Shown here: positions 17,552 through 28,488 of the stretch, one piece after another | How positions within the stretch are numbered: position 1 is the first letter of the stretch | Layout of the letters: every line of letters begins with the position of its first letter | NCBI RefSeq assembly: GCF_014323665.1 | Contig: NZ_JABVEB010000024.1 | Location: 1 to 57,167, forward strand | Source: Actinomadura sp. HBU206391 | GTDB lineage: Bacteria; Actinomycetota; Actinomycetes; Streptosporangiales; Streptosporangiaceae | Length of the DNA stretch: 57,167 nt | Reading direction: 5' to 3' | The notes under the pieces: generated by a model | What the model saw: the letters and a program-made list of their open reading frames with translations, nothing else | What the model was told of the DNA's origin: nothing | The model's database searches: none | Position numbers and translations under genes: made by a program

Positions 17552-17830
17552 ATGCCACGTAGCCTCAAGAAGGGCCCGTTCGTGGACGACCACCTGATGA
17601 AGAAGGTGGACGTGCAGAACGAGAAGGGCACCAAGAACGTCATCAAGACGTGGTCGCGGCGCTCCATGATCGTGCCGGAGATGATCGGTCACACGATCGC
17701 CGTGCACGACGGCCGCAAGCACGTCCCGGTGTTCATCACCGATGCCATGGTCGGTCACAAGCTCGGCGAGTTCTCGCCGACGCGGACCTACCGCGGCCAT
17801 GTCCGCGACGACCGCCGCAGCCGGCGTTGA
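17552..17830 (+). CDS. rpsS: 30S ribosomal protein S19
   Basis: S19 forms part of the 30S head, contacts the A-site finger bridge and pairs with S13. The 92-residue product begins [15 protein letters not shown], the standard S19 start, and includes the [21 protein letters not shown] core and the basic RDDRRSRR end. It follows rplB after 11 nt and precedes rplV by 26 nt. Confidence 0.98.
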   Translation: MPRSLKKGPFVDDHLMKKVDVQNEKGTKNVIKTWSRRSMIVPEMIGHTIAVHDGRKHVPVFITDAMVGHKLGEFSPTRTYRGHVRDDRRSRR

Positions 17831-17856
17831 GTCTGAGCTAGAGAGAGGGAACAGCG

Positions 17857-18248
17857 ATGGAAGCCAGGGCCCAGGCGCGGTTCATCCGCGTCACGCCCAG
17901 GAAGGCCCGCCGCGTGGTGGACCTCATCCGCGGCCTGCCGGCCGCGGAGGCTCAGGCGGTGCTGCGGTTCGCCCCCCAGGCTGCTAGTGAGCCGGTGGGC
18001 AAGGTGCTGGCGAGCGCCATCGCCAACGCCGAGCACAACAACAAACTCGACGCCGACACGCTCGTCGTCAGCCGGGCCTGGGTCGACGAGGGTCCCACCC
18101 TCAAGCGATTCCGGCCGCGTGCACAGGGCCGGGCGTACCGGGTGAACAAGCGCACCAGCCATATCACCGTGATCGTCGAGTCGCGGCCCGAGAGTGCCGG
18201 CGCCGCGCCCCGTAGGGGCACCGCCAATAAGACGAGGAGGACCCGCTA

Positions 18249-18249
<1 letters not shown>
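17857..18249 (+). CDS. rplV: 50S ribosomal protein L22
   Basis: L22 spans the exit tunnel with a long beta-hairpin. The 130-residue protein has the family start [21 protein letters not shown] and the hairpin segment [33 protein letters not shown] ribosome-binding region precedes the ATG at 17857. The stop codon overlaps the rpsC GTG by one base. Confidence 0.97.
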
Positions 18250-19121
<872 letters not shown>

Positions 19122-19128
19122 TTGACCA

Positions 19129-19548
19129 ATGCTGATCCCTCGCAAGGTCAAGCACCGTAAGCAGCACCACCCCAGGCGTCGCGGTATGGCCAAGGGCGGT
19201 ACGAAGGTGACCTTCGGCGAGTTCGGCATCCAGGCTGTCGAAGGGTCCTACGTGACCAACCGGCAGATCGAGGCCGCACGTATCGCGATGACGCGGCACA
19301 TTCGCCGTGGCGGAAAGGTCTGGATCAACATCTTCCCGGACCGTCCGCTGACCAAGAAGCCGGCCGAGACCCGCATGGGTTCCGGTAAGGGCTCGCCCGA
19401 GTGGTGGGTCGCCAACGTGAAGCCCGGCCGGGTGATGTTCGAGCTGGCCGGAGTTCCCGAGCCGCTGGCCCGAGAGGCCCTGCGTCGCGCGATGCACAAA
19501 CTGCCCATGAAATGCAAATTCGTCAAGCGAGAGGTGGGTGAGTCCTGA
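19129..19548 (+). CDS. rplP: 50S ribosomal protein L16
   Basis: L16 organises the A-site side of the 50S subunit near the CCA end of tRNA. The 139-residue product begins [17 protein letters not shown] and contains the conserved [20 protein letters not shown] segment. It starts 7 nt after rpsC, with GAGGGGAG as ribosome-binding site. Its stop overlaps the rpmC start by one base (TGATG). Confidence 0.98.
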   Translation: MLIPRKVKHRKQHHPRRRGMAKGGTKVTFGEFGIQAVEGSYVTNRQIEAARIAMTRHIRRGGKVWINIFPDRPLTKKPAETRMGSGKGSPEWWVANVKPGRVMFELAGVPEPLAREALRRAMHKLPMKCKFVKREVGES

Positions 19549-19796
19549 TGGCCAAGGGTCTTACCGCCGAAGAGCTGCGGATCGAGCCCGGCGACGAGCT
19601 GGTCACCAAGCTGAAGGAAGCCAAGGAGGAGCTGTTCAACCTCCGCTTCCAGGCGGCCACCGGTCAGCTGGAGAGCCATGGGCGGCTCCGTGCCGTGAAG
19701 CGCGAGATCGCCCGCATCTACACCGTGATGCGGGAGCGGGAGCTCGGGATCGTCACGGTCGCCGAAGAGCCCGTGGAGGACGAGAAGGATGACTGA
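19548..19796 (+). CDS. rpmC: 50S ribosomal protein L29
   Basis: L29 is a small helical protein next to L23 at the tunnel exit. The 82-residue product has the helical hairpin [20 protein letters not shown] followed by the [16 protein letters not shown] helix. An acidic C-terminal stretch ([11 protein letters not shown]) makes it longer than the E. coli protein (63 residues). It overlaps rplP by one base and rpsQ by 8 bases. Confidence 0.97.
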   Translation: MAKGLTAEELRIEPGDELVTKLKEAKEELFNLRFQAATGQLESHGRLRAVKREIARIYTVMRERELGIVTVAEEPVEDEKDD

Positions 19797-20061
19797 GCAG
19801 ACGACCGAGGTCCGTGGTAACCGCAAGGTCCGCGAGGGCATCGTGGTCGGCGACAAGATGGACAAGACCGTCGTCGTCGCCGTCGAGGACCGGGTGAAGC
19901 ACGCGCTGTACGGCAAGATCATTCGCCGTACTACGAGGTACAAGGCGCACGATGAGGCCAACGCATGTGGCGTCGGCGACCGGGTCCGCCTCATGGAGAC
20001 CCGTCCGCTGTCGGCCACCAAGCGCTGGCGCGTCGTGGAGATCCTCGAGAAGGCCAAGTAA
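19789..20061 (+). CDS. rpsQ: 30S ribosomal protein S17
   Basis: S17 is a primary 16S rRNA-binding protein with an OB fold. The 90-residue product includes [22 protein letters not shown] and the [13 protein letters not shown] end, both typical of the family. The ATG lies inside rpmC (8-base overlap). It is the last gene of the S10 cluster; a 136-nt spacer separates it from rplN. Confidence 0.98.
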   Translation: MTEQTTEVRGNRKVREGIVVGDKMDKTVVVAVEDRVKHALYGKIIRRTTRYKAHDEANACGVGDRVRLMETRPLSATKRWRVVEILEKAK

Positions 20062-20197
20062 CTGGACCTGCGGGAGGGACGGTCGCATCAGCGGCCACGC
20101 CGTCCCGCACTCCCCCCTCCACGGGGGCCCAGGTCTCCGTACAGGGGTAGAACCGCCAGGCTCGCAAGAGAACCGGCGTGACACACAGGAGTTAGAC

Positions 20198-20566
20198 GTG
20201 ATCCAGCAGGAGTCGCGACTCAAGGTCGCCGACAACACGGGTGCGAAGGAGATTCTTTGCATCCGCGTTCTCGGCGGGTCGGGTCGGCGCTACGCGGGAA
20301 TCGGCGACATCATCGTCGCGACCGTGAAGGACGCCCTTCCCGGCGCCGGCGTGAAGAAGGGTGACGTCGTCAAGGCCGTCATCGTGCGCACCCGCAAGGA
20401 ACGCCGCCGTGCCGATGGCTCCTACATCCGCTTCGACGAGAACGCGGCTGTGCTCATCAGGGACGGCGGGGACCCACGCGGTACGCGCATCTTCGGCCCG
20501 GTGGGCCGGGAGCTTCGGGAGAAGAAGTTCATGCGCATCATCTCGCTCGCGCCGGAGGTGCTGTGA
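20198..20566 (+). CDS. rplN: 50S ribosomal protein L14
   Basis: L14 is a very conserved 50S protein at the subunit interface and binds the silencing factor RsfS. The 122-residue length is exactly that of most bacteria, beginning [21 protein letters not shown] chose GTG 20198 because CAGGAG lies 5 nt upstream and the longer open frame upstream has no L14 similarity. It starts the spc group of genes. The preceding 136-nt spacer has a CCCCC-GGGGG hairpin but no clear promoter. Confidence 0.98.
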   Translation: MIQQESRLKVADNTGAKEILCIRVLGGSGRRYAGIGDIIVATVKDALPGAGVKKGDVVKAVIVRTRKERRRADGSYIRFDENAAVLIRDGGDPRGTRIFGPVGRELREKKFMRIISLAPEVL

Positions 20567-20886
20567 TGAAGATGAAGATCAAGAAGGGCGACGAGGTCGT
20601 CGTCATCGCCGGTAAGGACAAGGGCGCGACGGGGAAGGTCATTTCGGTCAACCCCGACACGCAGCGCGTCATCGTCGAGGGCGTCAACCTCATGAAGAAG
20701 AACACCAAGGTGGACCACCAGGGTGCGCGCGGCGCCAAGCAGGGCGGCATCATCACCAAGGAGGCGCCGCTCCACATCAGCAATGTGATGCTGGTCGAGG
20801 GTGGTAAGCGCACCCGGGTCGGCTACCAGGTGAACGAGGACGGCACGAAGGTTCGCGTCTCGCGCCGTAGCGGCAAGGAAATCTGA
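20566..20886 (+). CDS. rplX: 50S ribosomal protein L24
   Basis: L24 is one of the two proteins that initiate 50S assembly. The 106-residue product has the KOW motif [20 protein letters not shown] near the N-terminus and the HISNVMLV segment later. The ATG at 20566 overlaps the rplN stop by one base; a GTG one codon earlier is possible but less likely. The stop overlaps the rplE ATG. Confidence 0.97.
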   Translation: MKMKIKKGDEVVVIAGKDKGATGKVISVNPDTQRVIVEGVNLMKKNTKVDHQGARGAKQGGIITKEAPLHISNVMLVEGGKRTRVGYQVNEDGTKVRVSRRSGKEI

Positions 20887-21470
20887 TGACCGATACCAGT
20901 GTTGAGACCGTCGAGCAGAGCAGGGCGGTGCCCAGGCTCAAGCAGCGCTACCGCGACGAGGTCGCGAAGGCGATGCAGGAGCAGTTCGGCTACGCCAACG
21001 TCATGCAGATCCCCGGGCTGACCAAGATCGTGGTCAACATGGGGGTCGGCGAGGCGGCTCGCGACGCCAAGCTCATCGAGGGTGCCGTCCGCGACCTGAC
21101 CGTGATCACCGGCCAGAAGCCGGCCGTGAACCGGGCGAAGAAGTCGATCGCCCAGTTCAAGCTGCGCGAGGGCATGCCGATCGGCGCCCACGTGACGCTG
21201 CGCGGTGACCGGATGTGGGAGTTCCTCGACCGGCTGCTGTCGCTCGCGCTGCCGCGGATCCGTGACTTCCGCGGTCTGTCGCCGAAGCAGTTCGACGGCC
21301 GTGGCAACTACACGTTCGGGCTGACCGAGCAGGTGATGTTCCACGAGGTCGATCCCGACAAGACGGATCGGCAGCGCGGCATGGACATCACGGTGGTCAA
21401 CACCGCGACGACCGATGATGAGGGCCGGGCGCTCCTGAAGCTCCTGGGCTTTCCCTTCAAGGAGAACTGA
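20886..21470 (+). CDS. rplE: 50S ribosomal protein L5
   Basis: L5 binds 5S rRNA and contacts P-site tRNA. The 194-residue product includes the conserved [39 protein letters not shown] and [10 protein letters not shown] segments. It overlaps rplX and the following S14 gene by one base each. A short polar extension of about 15 residues precedes the conserved core, as in other actinobacteria. Confidence 0.98.
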   Translation: MTDTSVETVEQSRAVPRLKQRYRDEVAKAMQEQFGYANVMQIPGLTKIVVNMGVGEAARDAKLIEGAVRDLTVITGQKPAVNRAKKSIAQFKLREGMPIGAHVTLRGDRMWEFLDRLLSLALPRIRDFRGLSPKQFDGRGNYTFGLTEQVMFHEVDPDKTDRQRGMDITVVNTATTDDEGRALLKLLGFPFKEN

Positions 21471-21655
21471 TGGCGAAGAAGTCGCTGATCGCCAAGGCGG
21501 GGCGCAAGCCCAAGTTCGGCGTGCGCACCTACACTCGGTGCTCGCGCTGCGGTCGCCCGCGCGCCGTCTTCCGCAAGTTCGGCCTGTGCCGGATCTGCTT
21601 CCGGGAGATGGCGCACCGCGGCGAACTGCCCGGCATCACGAAGTCGAGCTGGTGA
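21470..21655 (+). CDS. rpsZ: 30S ribosomal protein S14, zinc-binding type
   Basis: S14 is a late-assembling 30S head protein. This 61-residue product is the short, zinc-binding (C+) type, with two CxxC pairs (TRCSRCG and GLCRICF). Actinomycetes often carry a second, cysteine-free S14 elsewhere, derepressed under zinc limitation; that copy is not in the window. The gene overlaps rplE by one base and is followed by a strong hairpin. Confidence 0.98.
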   Translation: MAKKSLIAKAGRKPKFGVRTYTRCSRCGRPRAVFRKFGLCRICFREMAHRGELPGITKSSW

Positions 21656-21658
21656 CCG

Positions 21659-21678
21659 GCGGGGGGAGTTCCCCCCGC
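21659..21678 (+). other. GC hairpin after the S14 gene
   Basis: GCGGGGGGA and TCCCCCCGC form a near-perfect inverted repeat only 3 nt after the rpsZ stop. There is no T-tract, and the operon continues with rpsH 125 nt later. It may stabilise or attenuate the upstream transcript. Confidence 0.55.
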
Positions 21679-21803
21679 ACGGCCTCGGATCACGGGGCCG
21701 GGTCGACGGCCAGGGTAAGAAATGACCAACGCGCCGCCACGGCGGCGCCGGCCACGTCGAAGGTCCGCCATGTGCGGAAACCGCGGCGAGGGAGCAGTAG
21801 ACC

Positions 21804-22202
21804 ATGACGATGACCGACCCGATCGCGGACATGCTGACCCGTCTGCGTAACGCGAACTCGGCCTACCACGACATCGTGGGAATGCCGTATTCGAAGATCA
21901 AGGCGCACATCGCCGAGATCCTTCAGCAGGAGGGTTACATCTCCGGCTGGCATGTTGAGGATGCAGAGGTCGGCAAGAAGCTCGTGATCGACCTGAAGTT
22001 CGGCCCGACCCGGGAGCGTTCGATCGCCGGGATCAAGCGGGTGTCGAAGCCTGGTCTGCGGGTTTATGCAAAGAAGGACAACCTGCCGAAGGTCCTGGGC
22101 GGTCTCGGCGTCGCGATCATCTCGACGTCGTCCGGCCTGATGACCGACAAGCAGGCCGGCAAGCGCGGCGTGGGCGGGGAAGTCCTCGCCTACGTCTGGT
22201 GA
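21804..22202 (+). CDS. rpsH: 30S ribosomal protein S8
   Basis: S8 binds the central domain of 16S rRNA and in E. coli represses the spc operon. The 132-residue product begins [20 protein letters not shown] and ends with [11 protein letters not shown], both diagnostic. GAGGGAG lies upstream of the ATG at 21804. The 148-nt spacer before it is the largest within the spc group and is a plausible place for control. Confidence 0.98.
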   Translation: MTMTDPIADMLTRLRNANSAYHDIVGMPYSKIKAHIAEILQQEGYISGWHVEDAEVGKKLVIDLKFGPTRERSIAGIKRVSKPGLRVYAKKDNLPKVLGGLGVAIISTSSGLMTDKQAGKRGVGGEVLAYVW

Positions 22203-22218
22203 GGGGAGGGTCCAGAAC

Positions 22219-22755
22219 ATGTCACGAATCGGACGTCTGCCCATCTCCGTTCCCGGTGGTGTCGAGGTCAAGATCGACGGGCGAGCGGTCACGGTGAAGG
22301 GGCCGAAGGGCGAGCTCTCGCACACGGTCGCCGAGCCGATCGAGGTGAAGCTCGAAGACGGCACCGTAACGGTGGCCCGGCCGAACGACGAGAACACCAT
22401 CCGAGCGCTGCACGGCCTCACCCGGTCGTTGATCTACAACATGATCGTCGGGGTGACCCAGGGCTACACGAAGACCCTGGAGATCGTCGGAGTCGGTTAC
22501 CGGGTCCAGGCCAAGGGAAACAACCTGGAGTTCTCTCTCGGTTACAGCCACCCGGTCACGGTCGAGGCCCCCGAGGGCATCAACTTCAAGGTCGAAAGGC
22601 CGACGGTCTTCTCGGTCGAGGGCATCGACAAGCAGAAGGTCGGCGAGGTCGCGGCCAACATTCGCAAGCTGCGCAAGCCGGACCCGTACAAGGGCAAGGG
22701 CGTGCGTTACCAAGGTGAGCAGATCCGCCGCAAGGTCGGAAAGGCTGGTAAGTAG
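22219..22755 (+). CDS. rplF: 50S ribosomal protein L6
   Basis: L6 lies near the factor-binding site and the sarcin-ricin loop. The 178-residue product begins [17 protein letters not shown] and ends with the conserved [20 protein letters not shown] region before GKAGK. It follows rpsH after 16 nt and precedes rplR by 2 nt. Confidence 0.98.
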   Translation: MSRIGRLPISVPGGVEVKIDGRAVTVKGPKGELSHTVAEPIEVKLEDGTVTVARPNDENTIRALHGLTRSLIYNMIVGVTQGYTKTLEIVGVGYRVQAKGNNLEFSLGYSHPVTVEAPEGINFKVERPTVFSVEGIDKQKVGEVAANIRKLRKPDPYKGKGVRYQGEQIRRKVGKAGK

Positions 22756-22757
22756 TC

Positions 22758-23144
22758 ATGGCTGGCAGCAAGACCCTGGTCCGGAAGGGCACGAGCGCAC
22801 GCGCTGCTTCTCGTACGCGCCGGCACCTGCGGGTCCGCAAGAAGGTCGTCGGCACCGCCGCGCGGCCGCGGCTGGTCGTGACCCGATCGAGCCGTCACGT
22901 GTTCGCGCAGGTCATCGACGACGTCGCGGGCCGCACTCTGGCGTCCGCGTCGACGATGGAGGCCGGGCTGCGCTCCGGCGACGGCGACAAGACCGCCAAG
23001 TCGCGCAAGGTCGGCGAGCTCCTGGCGCAGCGCGCCAAGGACGCCGGCGTGAGCGCGGTGGTCTTCGACCGCGCGGGCAACAAGTACCACGGCCGCATCG
23101 CCGCCCTCGCGGACGGCGCGCGGGAGACCGGGCTGGAGTTCTGA
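22758..23144 (+). CDS. rplR: 50S ribosomal protein L18
   Basis: L18 binds 5S rRNA with L5. The 128-residue product has a basic N-terminal arm ([22 protein letters not shown]), the [18 protein letters not shown] core and the family's C-terminal [20 protein letters not shown] segment. It lies 2 nt after rplF. Confidence 0.98.
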   Translation: MAGSKTLVRKGTSARAASRTRRHLRVRKKVVGTAARPRLVVTRSSRHVFAQVIDDVAGRTLASASTMEAGLRSGDGDKTAKSRKVGELLAQRAKDAGVSAVVFDRAGNKYHGRIAALADGARETGLEF

Positions 23145-23202
23145 TGGCTCTGGTCCGAGGATCGCGAACAATGGTCCGGAAAACGAACGAGAGGAGCCAC
23201 TG

Positions 23203-23820
23203 ATGGCAGCTCCCAGGCGTGGAGGCGGCCAGGGCGGCGACCGTCGCGACCGTCGCGACGACCGCCGCGGTGGCGCCGACAAGGGAACGTCGTACACCGA
23301 GCGCGTCGTAGCGATCAACCGTGTCGCCAAGGTCGTCAAGGGTGGTCGGCGCTTCAGCTTCACCGCCCTCGTCGTCGTCGGTGACGGCAACGGCACCGTC
23401 GGCGTCGGATACGGCAAGGCCAAGGAGGTGCCCGCGGCGATCGCCAAGGGCGTCGAAGAGGCCAAGAAGCACTTCTTCAAGGTGCCGCGCATCCAGGGCA
23501 CCATCCCGCACACCAGCCAGGGTGAGGAGGCGGCGGGCGTGGTCCTGCTCAAGCCGGCCAGCCCCGGTACCGGTGTCATCGCGGGTGGCCCGGTGCGCGC
23601 CGTCCTGGAGTGCGCGGGCATTCACGATGTCCTGTCGAAGTCGCTGGGCTCGTCGAACGCGATCAACATCGTCCACGCGACGGTGGCGGCGCTGAAGCAG
23701 CTCAACCGGCCCGAGGAGATCGCGGCCAAGCGCGGCCTGCCGATCGAGGACGTCGCGCCCGCGGCCATGCTGCGCGCACGCGCGGCCGGCTCCGAGCCGC
23801 GGTCGGAGGTCGCGACATGA
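23203..23820 (+). CDS. rpsE: 30S ribosomal protein S5 with basic N-terminal arm
   Basis: S5 helps form the mRNA entry site and affects decoding accuracy. The first 28 residues are rich in Arg, Gly and Asp ([20 protein letters not shown]). The conserved S5 core follows, from [20 protein letters not shown] to [16 protein letters not shown]. At 205 residues it is longer than the E. coli protein (167). GAGGAG precedes the ATG at 23203. The 3' end overlaps rpmD by 4 bases. Confidence 0.98.
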   Translation: MAAPRRGGGQGGDRRDRRDDRRGGADKGTSYTERVVAINRVAKVVKGGRRFSFTALVVVGDGNGTVGVGYGKAKEVPAAIAKGVEEAKKHFFKVPRIQGTIPHTSQGEEAAGVVLLKPASPGTGVIAGGPVRAVLECAGIHDVLSKSLGSSNAINIVHATVAALKQLNRPEEIAAKRGLPIEDVAPAAMLRARAAGSEPRSEVAT

Positions 23821-23999
23821 CCCAGCTGAAGATCACGCAGGTCAAGTCGGACATCGGTGGTAAGCAGAACCAGCGCGAGACGCTGCGCACCCTCGGCCTC
23901 AAGCGGATCGGCCAGAGTGTCGTCCGCGAGGACCGGCCAGAGGTGCTCGGCATGATCCGGACGGTCGACCACCTGGTCACCGTCGAGGAGGTCGACTGA
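23817..23999 (+). CDS. rpmD: 50S ribosomal protein L30
   Basis: L30 is a small 50S protein. The 60-residue product begins [20 protein letters not shown] and contains [18 protein letters not shown], as expected. I set the start at ATG 23817, inside the rpsE stop (ATGA), because the longer frame upstream is only the shifted reading of rpsE. rplO follows after one base. Confidence 0.97.
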   Translation: MTQLKITQVKSDIGGKQNQRETLRTLGLKRIGQSVVREDRPEVLGMIRTVDHLVTVEEVD

Positions 24000-24000
24000 G

Positions 24001-24453
24001 ATGAGCGACAGCTCGCCTCTCAAGGTGCATCACCTCCGCCCGGCGCCCGGGGCCAACAGGTCCAAGACGCGCAAGGGCCGTGGTGAGGCGTCGAAGGGCA
24101 AGACGGCGGGACGCGGTACCAAGGGCACGAAGGCCCGTGGCACCGTACCGGCCGGTTTCGAAGGCGGCCAGATGCCGCTGATCCGGCGGATTCCGAAGCT
24201 CAAGGGCTTCAAGAACCCGTTCCGGGTCGAGTATCAGGTCGTCAACCTCAGCAGGTTGGCCGAGCTCTACCCCGAGGGTGGAGAGGCCACAGCCGAGGAC
24301 CTGGCGGACAAGGGTGCGGTGCGCCGCGGCCGTCCGGTCAAGATTCTCGGTTCGGGCGACATCTCCGTGGCGGTGCAGGTGAAGGTGCATGCCTTCTCCG
24401 CGTCCGCCAAGGAGAAGATCGTCGCCGCCGGTGGTTCCGCAGACGAACTGTGA
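24001..24453 (+). CDS. rplO: 50S ribosomal protein L15
   Basis: L15 is a late 50S assembly protein. The 150-residue product has the glycine- and lysine-rich N-terminal region ([20 protein letters not shown]) and [18 protein letters not shown], followed by the C-terminal [12 protein letters not shown] domain. It starts one base after the rpmD stop. A long hairpin directly downstream separates it from secY. Confidence 0.98.
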   Translation: MSDSSPLKVHHLRPAPGANRSKTRKGRGEASKGKTAGRGTKGTKARGTVPAGFEGGQMPLIRRIPKLKGFKNPFRVEYQVVNLSRLAELYPEGGEATAEDLADKGAVRRGRPVKILGSGDISVAVQVKVHAFSASAKEKIVAAGGSADEL

Positions 24454-24462
24454 ACCGCGGTG

Positions 24463-24500
24463 GCGCCCACGGGGGGACCCTTCCCCCCGTGGGTGCTGTT
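24463..24500 (+). terminator. hairpin terminator after rplO
   Basis: A 15-bp stem with one G-T wobble (24463-24477 with 24482-24496) closes a CCCT loop, followed by TGTTAG. It lies 9 nt after the rplO stop. It would end much of the spc transcript, so secY-adk-map may also be served by a promoter in 24501-24580 (a weak TACCCT box lies near 24547). Confidence 0.75.
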
Positions 24501-24595
24501 AGAGTTCGACGGGCGGCGACCATCTCGGCCACCGCCTCAAATCGTCTACCCTGGCCCCTCAGAAGTCCCAGGTCGGGATTCGCGCAGGAGGAATG

Positions 24596-25894
24596 GTGCT
24601 GACCGCGTTCACTCGGGCATTCCGTACGCCTGACCTGCGCAAGAAGATACTGTTCACGTTGTTCATCATCGTGGTGTTCCGGCTGGGTTCACAGCTGCCG
24701 ACACCCGGTGTGAACACCAGTGCAGTAAAGGCTCTGACAGATCAGGCCAAACAAGGCGGTTCGGGGCAGGTCTTCCAACTGGTCGACCTCTTCAGCGGCG
24801 GTGCGCTGCTGAAGCTCTCGGTCTTCGCGCTCGGCATCATGCCGTACATCACCGCCAGCATCATCCTTCAGCTGCTCGTCGTGGTCATCCCGCGGCTCGA
24901 GACGCTGAAGAAGGAAGGTCAGGCGGGCACCACCAAGATCACGCAGTACACCCGGTACCTGACGATCGGGCTGGCCATCCTGCAGGCGACGGGCATCGTG
25001 GCGATGGCCCGCACCGGGCAGCTGTACCAGACGTCCGGCCAGGATGTGCTGTACAACAATGACCTTTTCACCATTATCACCATGGTGGTCGTGATGACCG
25101 CCGGCACTTCGGTGATCATGTGGCTGGGTGAGCTCATCACCGACCGCGGGATCGGCAATGGAATGTCGATCCTCATTTTCACGCAGGTCGTCGCCGTCTT
25201 CCCCGCCCAATTCTGGGGCATCTTCAAGTCCAAGGGCGGCTTCATCTTCACGCTCGTGTTGGTCGTCGGCCTCGCGATCATGGCGGCCGTGGTCTTCGTC
25301 GAGCAGGCTCAGCGCCGGATTCCGGTGCAGTACGCCAAGCGGATGGTCGGCCGCCGGATGTACGGCGGGACCTCGACCTACATCCCGCTCAAGGTCAACC
25401 AGGCCGGCATCATCCCGGTGATCTTCGCTTCGTCGCTCACCTACCTGCCGCAGCTCGCGTCGACGCTCTGGCGGGACAACAAGTTCCTCAACCAGACGCT
25501 GGCGCCCTACCTGGCGCAGAGCAACCCGTGGCACATGGCGGCGTTCTTCGGTCTGATCGTGTTCTTCACGTACTTTTACGTGGCGATCACCTTCAACCCC
25601 ACCGAGATCGCCGACAACATGAAGAAGTATGGTGGGTTCATCCCGGGCATCCGTCCGGGCCGGCCGACCGCCGAGTACCTCGACTACGTGCTGACGCGGA
25701 TCACGACGCCCGGTGCGCTGTACCTGGGGCTGGTCGCGCTTATCCCGATGATCGCCTTCTCGCTGCTGAAGACGACGCAGGACTTCGCGTTCGGCGGGAC
25801 GAGCATCCTCATCATCGTCGGCGTCGGGCTGGATACCGTGAAGCAGATCGAGAGCCAACTTCAGCAGCGCAATTACGAGGGCTTCCTTCGGTAG
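24596..25894 (+). CDS. secY: preprotein translocase subunit SecY
   Basis: SecY is the channel of the Sec translocon in the cytoplasmic membrane. The 432-residue protein shows ten hydrophobic segments and typical motifs such as PTPGVN early, the cytoplasmic loop [11 protein letters not shown], and [22 protein letters not shown] prefer GTG 24596: AGGAGG at 24586-24591 leaves 4 nt to it, homologues start with Met-Leu-Thr-Ala-Phe, and the ATG at 24593 would sit only one base after the Shine-Dalgarno. The stop overlaps the adk start by one base. Confidence 0.97.
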   Translation: MLTAFTRAFRTPDLRKKILFTLFIIVVFRLGSQLPTPGVNTSAVKALTDQAKQGGSGQVFQLVDLFSGGALLKLSVFALGIMPYITASIILQLLVVVIPRLETLKKEGQAGTTKITQYTRYLTIGLAILQATGIVAMARTGQLYQTSGQDVLYNNDLFTIITMVVVMTAGTSVIMWLGELITDRGIGNGMSILIFTQVVAVFPAQFWGIFKSKGGFIFTLVLVVGLAIMAAVVFVEQAQRRIPVQYAKRMVGRRMYGGTSTYIPLKVNQAGIIPVIFASSLTYLPQLASTLWRDNKFLNQTLAPYLAQSNPWHMAAFFGLIVFFTYFYVAITFNPTEIADNMKKYGGFIPGIRPGRPTAEYLDYVLTRITTPGALYLGLVALIPMIAFSLLKTTQDFAFGGTSILIIVGVGLDTVKQIESQLQQRNYEGFLR

Positions 25895-26544
25895 TGCGAA
25901 TCGTGCTCGTGGGTCCCCCCGGAGCGGGCAAGGGGACGCAGGCCCAGTTCATCGCATCTCACCTGTCCATCCCGAAGATCTCGACAGGTGACATCTTCCG
26001 TGCCAACGTGAGCGGCGGCACGGAGCTCGGACAGCAGGCCAAGGCGTACATGGACCGCGGTGATCTCGTGCCCGACGAGGTCACGATCGCGATGGTGCGC
26101 GACCGGCTGGCCGAGGATGACGCCAGAGAGGGCTTCCTCCTGGACGGGTTCCCGCGCAACGTCCCGCAGGCCGAGACGCTCAAGAAGATCCTCAGCGAGT
26201 GGGACGCCCGGCTCGATCTCGTGCTCGAACTCGTCGTCGACGAGGACGAGGTCGTCCGGCGGCTCTCCGGCCGTCGGACCTGCAGCCAGTGCGGGCACAT
26301 CTGGCACGTGATGTTCGACGACAAGCGCGACGACATCTGCGACGACTGCGGCGGTCAGCTGTTCCAGCGCGACGACGACAAGGAAGAGACCATCCGGCAC
26401 CGGCTGGAGGTCTACCAGGAACAGACCGCGCCGCTCGTGGCGTTCTACGCAGATGAGGGCATGCTGGTCGGCATCGATGCCACCGGCCCGGTCGAGGAGG
26501 TCACCGAGCGCGCACTCGCTGCGCTCCGTCCCTTCGCCGGGTGA
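25894..26544 (+). CDS. adk: adenylate kinase
   Basis: Adenylate kinase converts ATP and AMP to two ADP in the cytoplasm. The 216-residue protein opens with the P-loop [10 protein letters not shown] (residues 7-16), has the DGFPRN motif, and carries a LID with four cysteines (CSQC and CDDC) that should bind zinc, as in many Gram-positive enzymes. GTG 25894 overlaps the secY stop. Coupling with secY and map is a common bacterial arrangement. Confidence 0.97.
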   Translation: MRIVLVGPPGAGKGTQAQFIASHLSIPKISTGDIFRANVSGGTELGQQAKAYMDRGDLVPDEVTIAMVRDRLAEDDAREGFLLDGFPRNVPQAETLKKILSEWDARLDLVLELVVDEDEVVRRLSGRRTCSQCGHIWHVMFDDKRDDICDDCGGQLFQRDDDKEETIRHRLEVYQEQTAPLVAFYADEGMLVGIDATGPVEEVTERALAALRPFAG

Positions 26545-26571
26545 GCCCCCCAGGTGACCCGGGAGCGGAGT

Positions 26572-27402
26572 GTGTGGAAGAGGCGTAGGCCGGCCATTCA
26601 GATCAAGAGCGCGGACCAGATCGAGCTCATGCGAGCCGCCGGCCTGGTCGTGGGGCGGACTCTGGAGCGGCTGAGAGAGGCCGTGAAGCCCGGACTGACC
26701 ACGGCCGACCTCGACGACATCGCCGAGGATTCGATCCGCTCAGAGGGCGCCACACCGTCCTTCAAGGGTTACCACGGCTTTCCCGCCACGATCTGCACCT
26801 CGGTGAACGAGGAGATCGTGCACGGCATCCCCAGCACCGCCAAGGTGCTGCGCGACGGCGACCTCATCTCGATCGACTGCGGCGCCATCGTCGAGGGCTG
26901 GCACGGCGACGCCGCGGTCACCGTGGCGGTCGGCGAGATCACCGCCGAGCAGCAGCGGCTGATGGACGTCTGCGAGGAGTCGCTGTGGCACGGCCTGGCG
27001 GCCGGGCGGGCCGGCGCCAGGCTCAGCGACATCAGCCATGCGATCGAGACCTACATCCGTTCTCAGGGCTCGTACGGGGTCGTCGAGGGCTACACCGGGC
27101 ACGGCATCGGCACCGAGATGCACATGGATCCGGCGGTCCCCAACCACGGGCCCCCCGGCCAGGGGCCGGAACTGGTGCCCGGGATGTGCTTCGCCGTGGA
27201 GCCGATGGTCAATCTCGGCACCCGCAGCACCTGGGAGCTCGAGGACGGCTGGACGGTGGTGACCGAGGACGGGCGGCATTCCGCCCACTTCGAGCACACC
27301 TTCGCCGTGACCGACGACGGCCCGTGGGTGCTGACGGCGCTGGACGGCGGGCGTGGCCGCATCGCGGAACTCCTCGACGGCGGCGTGCGTCCTACCGGAT
27401 GA
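26572..27402 (+). CDS. map: type I methionine aminopeptidase
   Basis: This enzyme removes the N-terminal methionine from nascent proteins. The two-metal site residues are visible: Asp in SIDCGA, Asp in GWHGDAA, His in GHGIGTEMH, Glu in VEPM and Glu in HFEHTF. The start is uncertain. GTG 26572 (276 residues) has GGGAG 6 nt upstream and gives an N-terminus like those of homologues; GTG 26554 would add 6 residues and lacks a good ribosome-binding site. It is the third gene of secY-adk-map. Confidence 0.95.
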   Translation: MWKRRRPAIQIKSADQIELMRAAGLVVGRTLERLREAVKPGLTTADLDDIAEDSIRSEGATPSFKGYHGFPATICTSVNEEIVHGIPSTAKVLRDGDLISIDCGAIVEGWHGDAAVTVAVGEITAEQQRLMDVCEESLWHGLAAGRAGARLSDISHAIETYIRSQGSYGVVEGYTGHGIGTEMHMDPAVPNHGPPGQGPELVPGMCFAVEPMVNLGTRSTWELEDGWTVVTEDGRHSAHFEHTFAVTDDGPWVLTALDGGRGRIAELLDGGVRPTG

Positions 27403-27463
27403 GGAGTTCGAGGGCCCGAGGTGTCTGTGCCGTGAGAATGTGAACCGCGTGGAGGGATGACGG

Positions 27464-27910
27464 ATGCCGCCCAATCCGGAGATGCGGGCGTCCGATGCCG
27501 ACCGCGACAAGGTCGCCGAGGCGCTGCGCGAGCACTGTGCCCAGGGCCGGATCAGCATGGGCGAGCTGCACGAGCGACTCGAGGCCGTCTATGCCGCCAA
27601 GACCGTGGGGGCGCTGCAGGACGTCACCGCCGACCTGCCCGAAACCGACCTCTACGAGCTCCCGGTGCCGGCCACGCGCAAGGCCAGCATGGCGCCCGCC
27701 CGTCGCAGTCCGGGCGCGCTGGATCGCCCCGGGCCGCGTGGCCCCCTGGCCGTCTACGCCACGGTCAACCTGATCACCTTCACGGTCTGGCTGATCAGCT
27801 GCATCGCCACCGGCAGCCTGCTGTTCCCCTGGTGGATCTGGGTCGCCGGTCCCTGGGGAGCGGTCATCCTCGCCGGGGCCGTCTTCGGCTCCAGGCACCC
27901 CAGAGGCTGA
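27464..27910 (+). CDS. DUF1707 membrane protein
   Basis: The N-terminal 65 residues match the DUF1707 pattern of actinobacteria: RASDADRDKVAEALREH, then GRISMGELHERLEAVYAAKT and DLP near the end of the domain. A Pro/Arg linker follows, then two membrane helices (roughly residues 90-115 and 120-142). The function of DUF1707 is not established; in other proteins it is fused to diverse membrane or sensor modules. The ATG at 27464 follows GGAGGG. It lies 61 nt after map and converges with the next gene. Confidence 0.85.
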   Translation: MPPNPEMRASDADRDKVAEALREHCAQGRISMGELHERLEAVYAAKTVGALQDVTADLPETDLYELPVPATRKASMAPARRSPGALDRPGPRGPLAVYATVNLITFTVWLISCIATGSLLFPWWIWVAGPWGAVILAGAVFGSRHPRG

Positions 27911-27930
27911 CCGCGCGGTAGCGCCTCGGG

Positions 27931-28488
27931 TCACGCGCTGGCGCGCACCGCCGTCGCCAGCGCGGACACCACCGTGCGGGGCTCCGGCGCCACCTGCGGG
28001 ACGATCTCGCGAAGCGCGAGCCAGCCGTTGATGGCCCGCGAGGTCGGGCCGGCCTCACGGATCTGCGGGTCGTCGATCCCGTACCACGCGGCGACCTGGG
28101 ACCACCGCCACAGGCGGTGCCGCGGCGTCGTGGTCTCGGACGCCGGGAACTTGCCGGGGCCGCGCGCCCCCTTGATCGACAGCCGGACCGACTCGATCGT
28201 GCGGCCGACGCGCTCGGCGATCTCGCGCATCGACAGCAGCGGATCGGCCTCGACCCGCAGCGCGCGAAGACCTGGGGCGCTGGCCTCGATATGGCCGATG
28301 ACCTCCATGACCGCCGCGGCCAGCGAACCGGCCTCCCACGAGCATCCGGCCTGGCCGGTGTGCTCGGCCTGGTCGGGGTCACGGACGAAGCCGACGGTGA
28401 CATAGCCTTGGGTTCGCTGGAAGAGCGGATCCAGCTCCGGCTCGAACAGCGGCCGGCTGAGGATCAGCTCGAAGTCGTAACCCGGCAT
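27931..28488 (-). CDS. helix-turn-helix DNA-binding protein
   Basis: The 185-residue protein has a helix-turn-helix at about residues 95-118 (SMREIAERVGRTIESVRLSI), then GPGKFP and an LWRWSQVAAWYG segment, as in a small actinobacterial family of putative DNA-binding proteins. The N-terminal half begins PGYDFELILSRPL and resembles a small ligand or dimerisation module, without a name I can give. ATG 28488 has a perfect AGGAGG 6 nt upstream, which excludes the longer frame. It is divergent from infA and convergent with the DUF1707 gene. Its target is unknown. Confidence 0.8.
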   Translation of the reverse strand: MPGYDFELILSRPLFEPELDPLFQRTQGYVTVGFVRDPDQAEHTGQAGCSWEAGSLAAAVMEVIGHIEASAPGLRALRVEADPLLSMREIAERVGRTIESVRLSIKGARGPGKFPASETTTPRHRLWRWSQVAAWYGIDDPQIREAGPTSRAINGWLALREIVPQVAPEPRTVVSALATAVRASA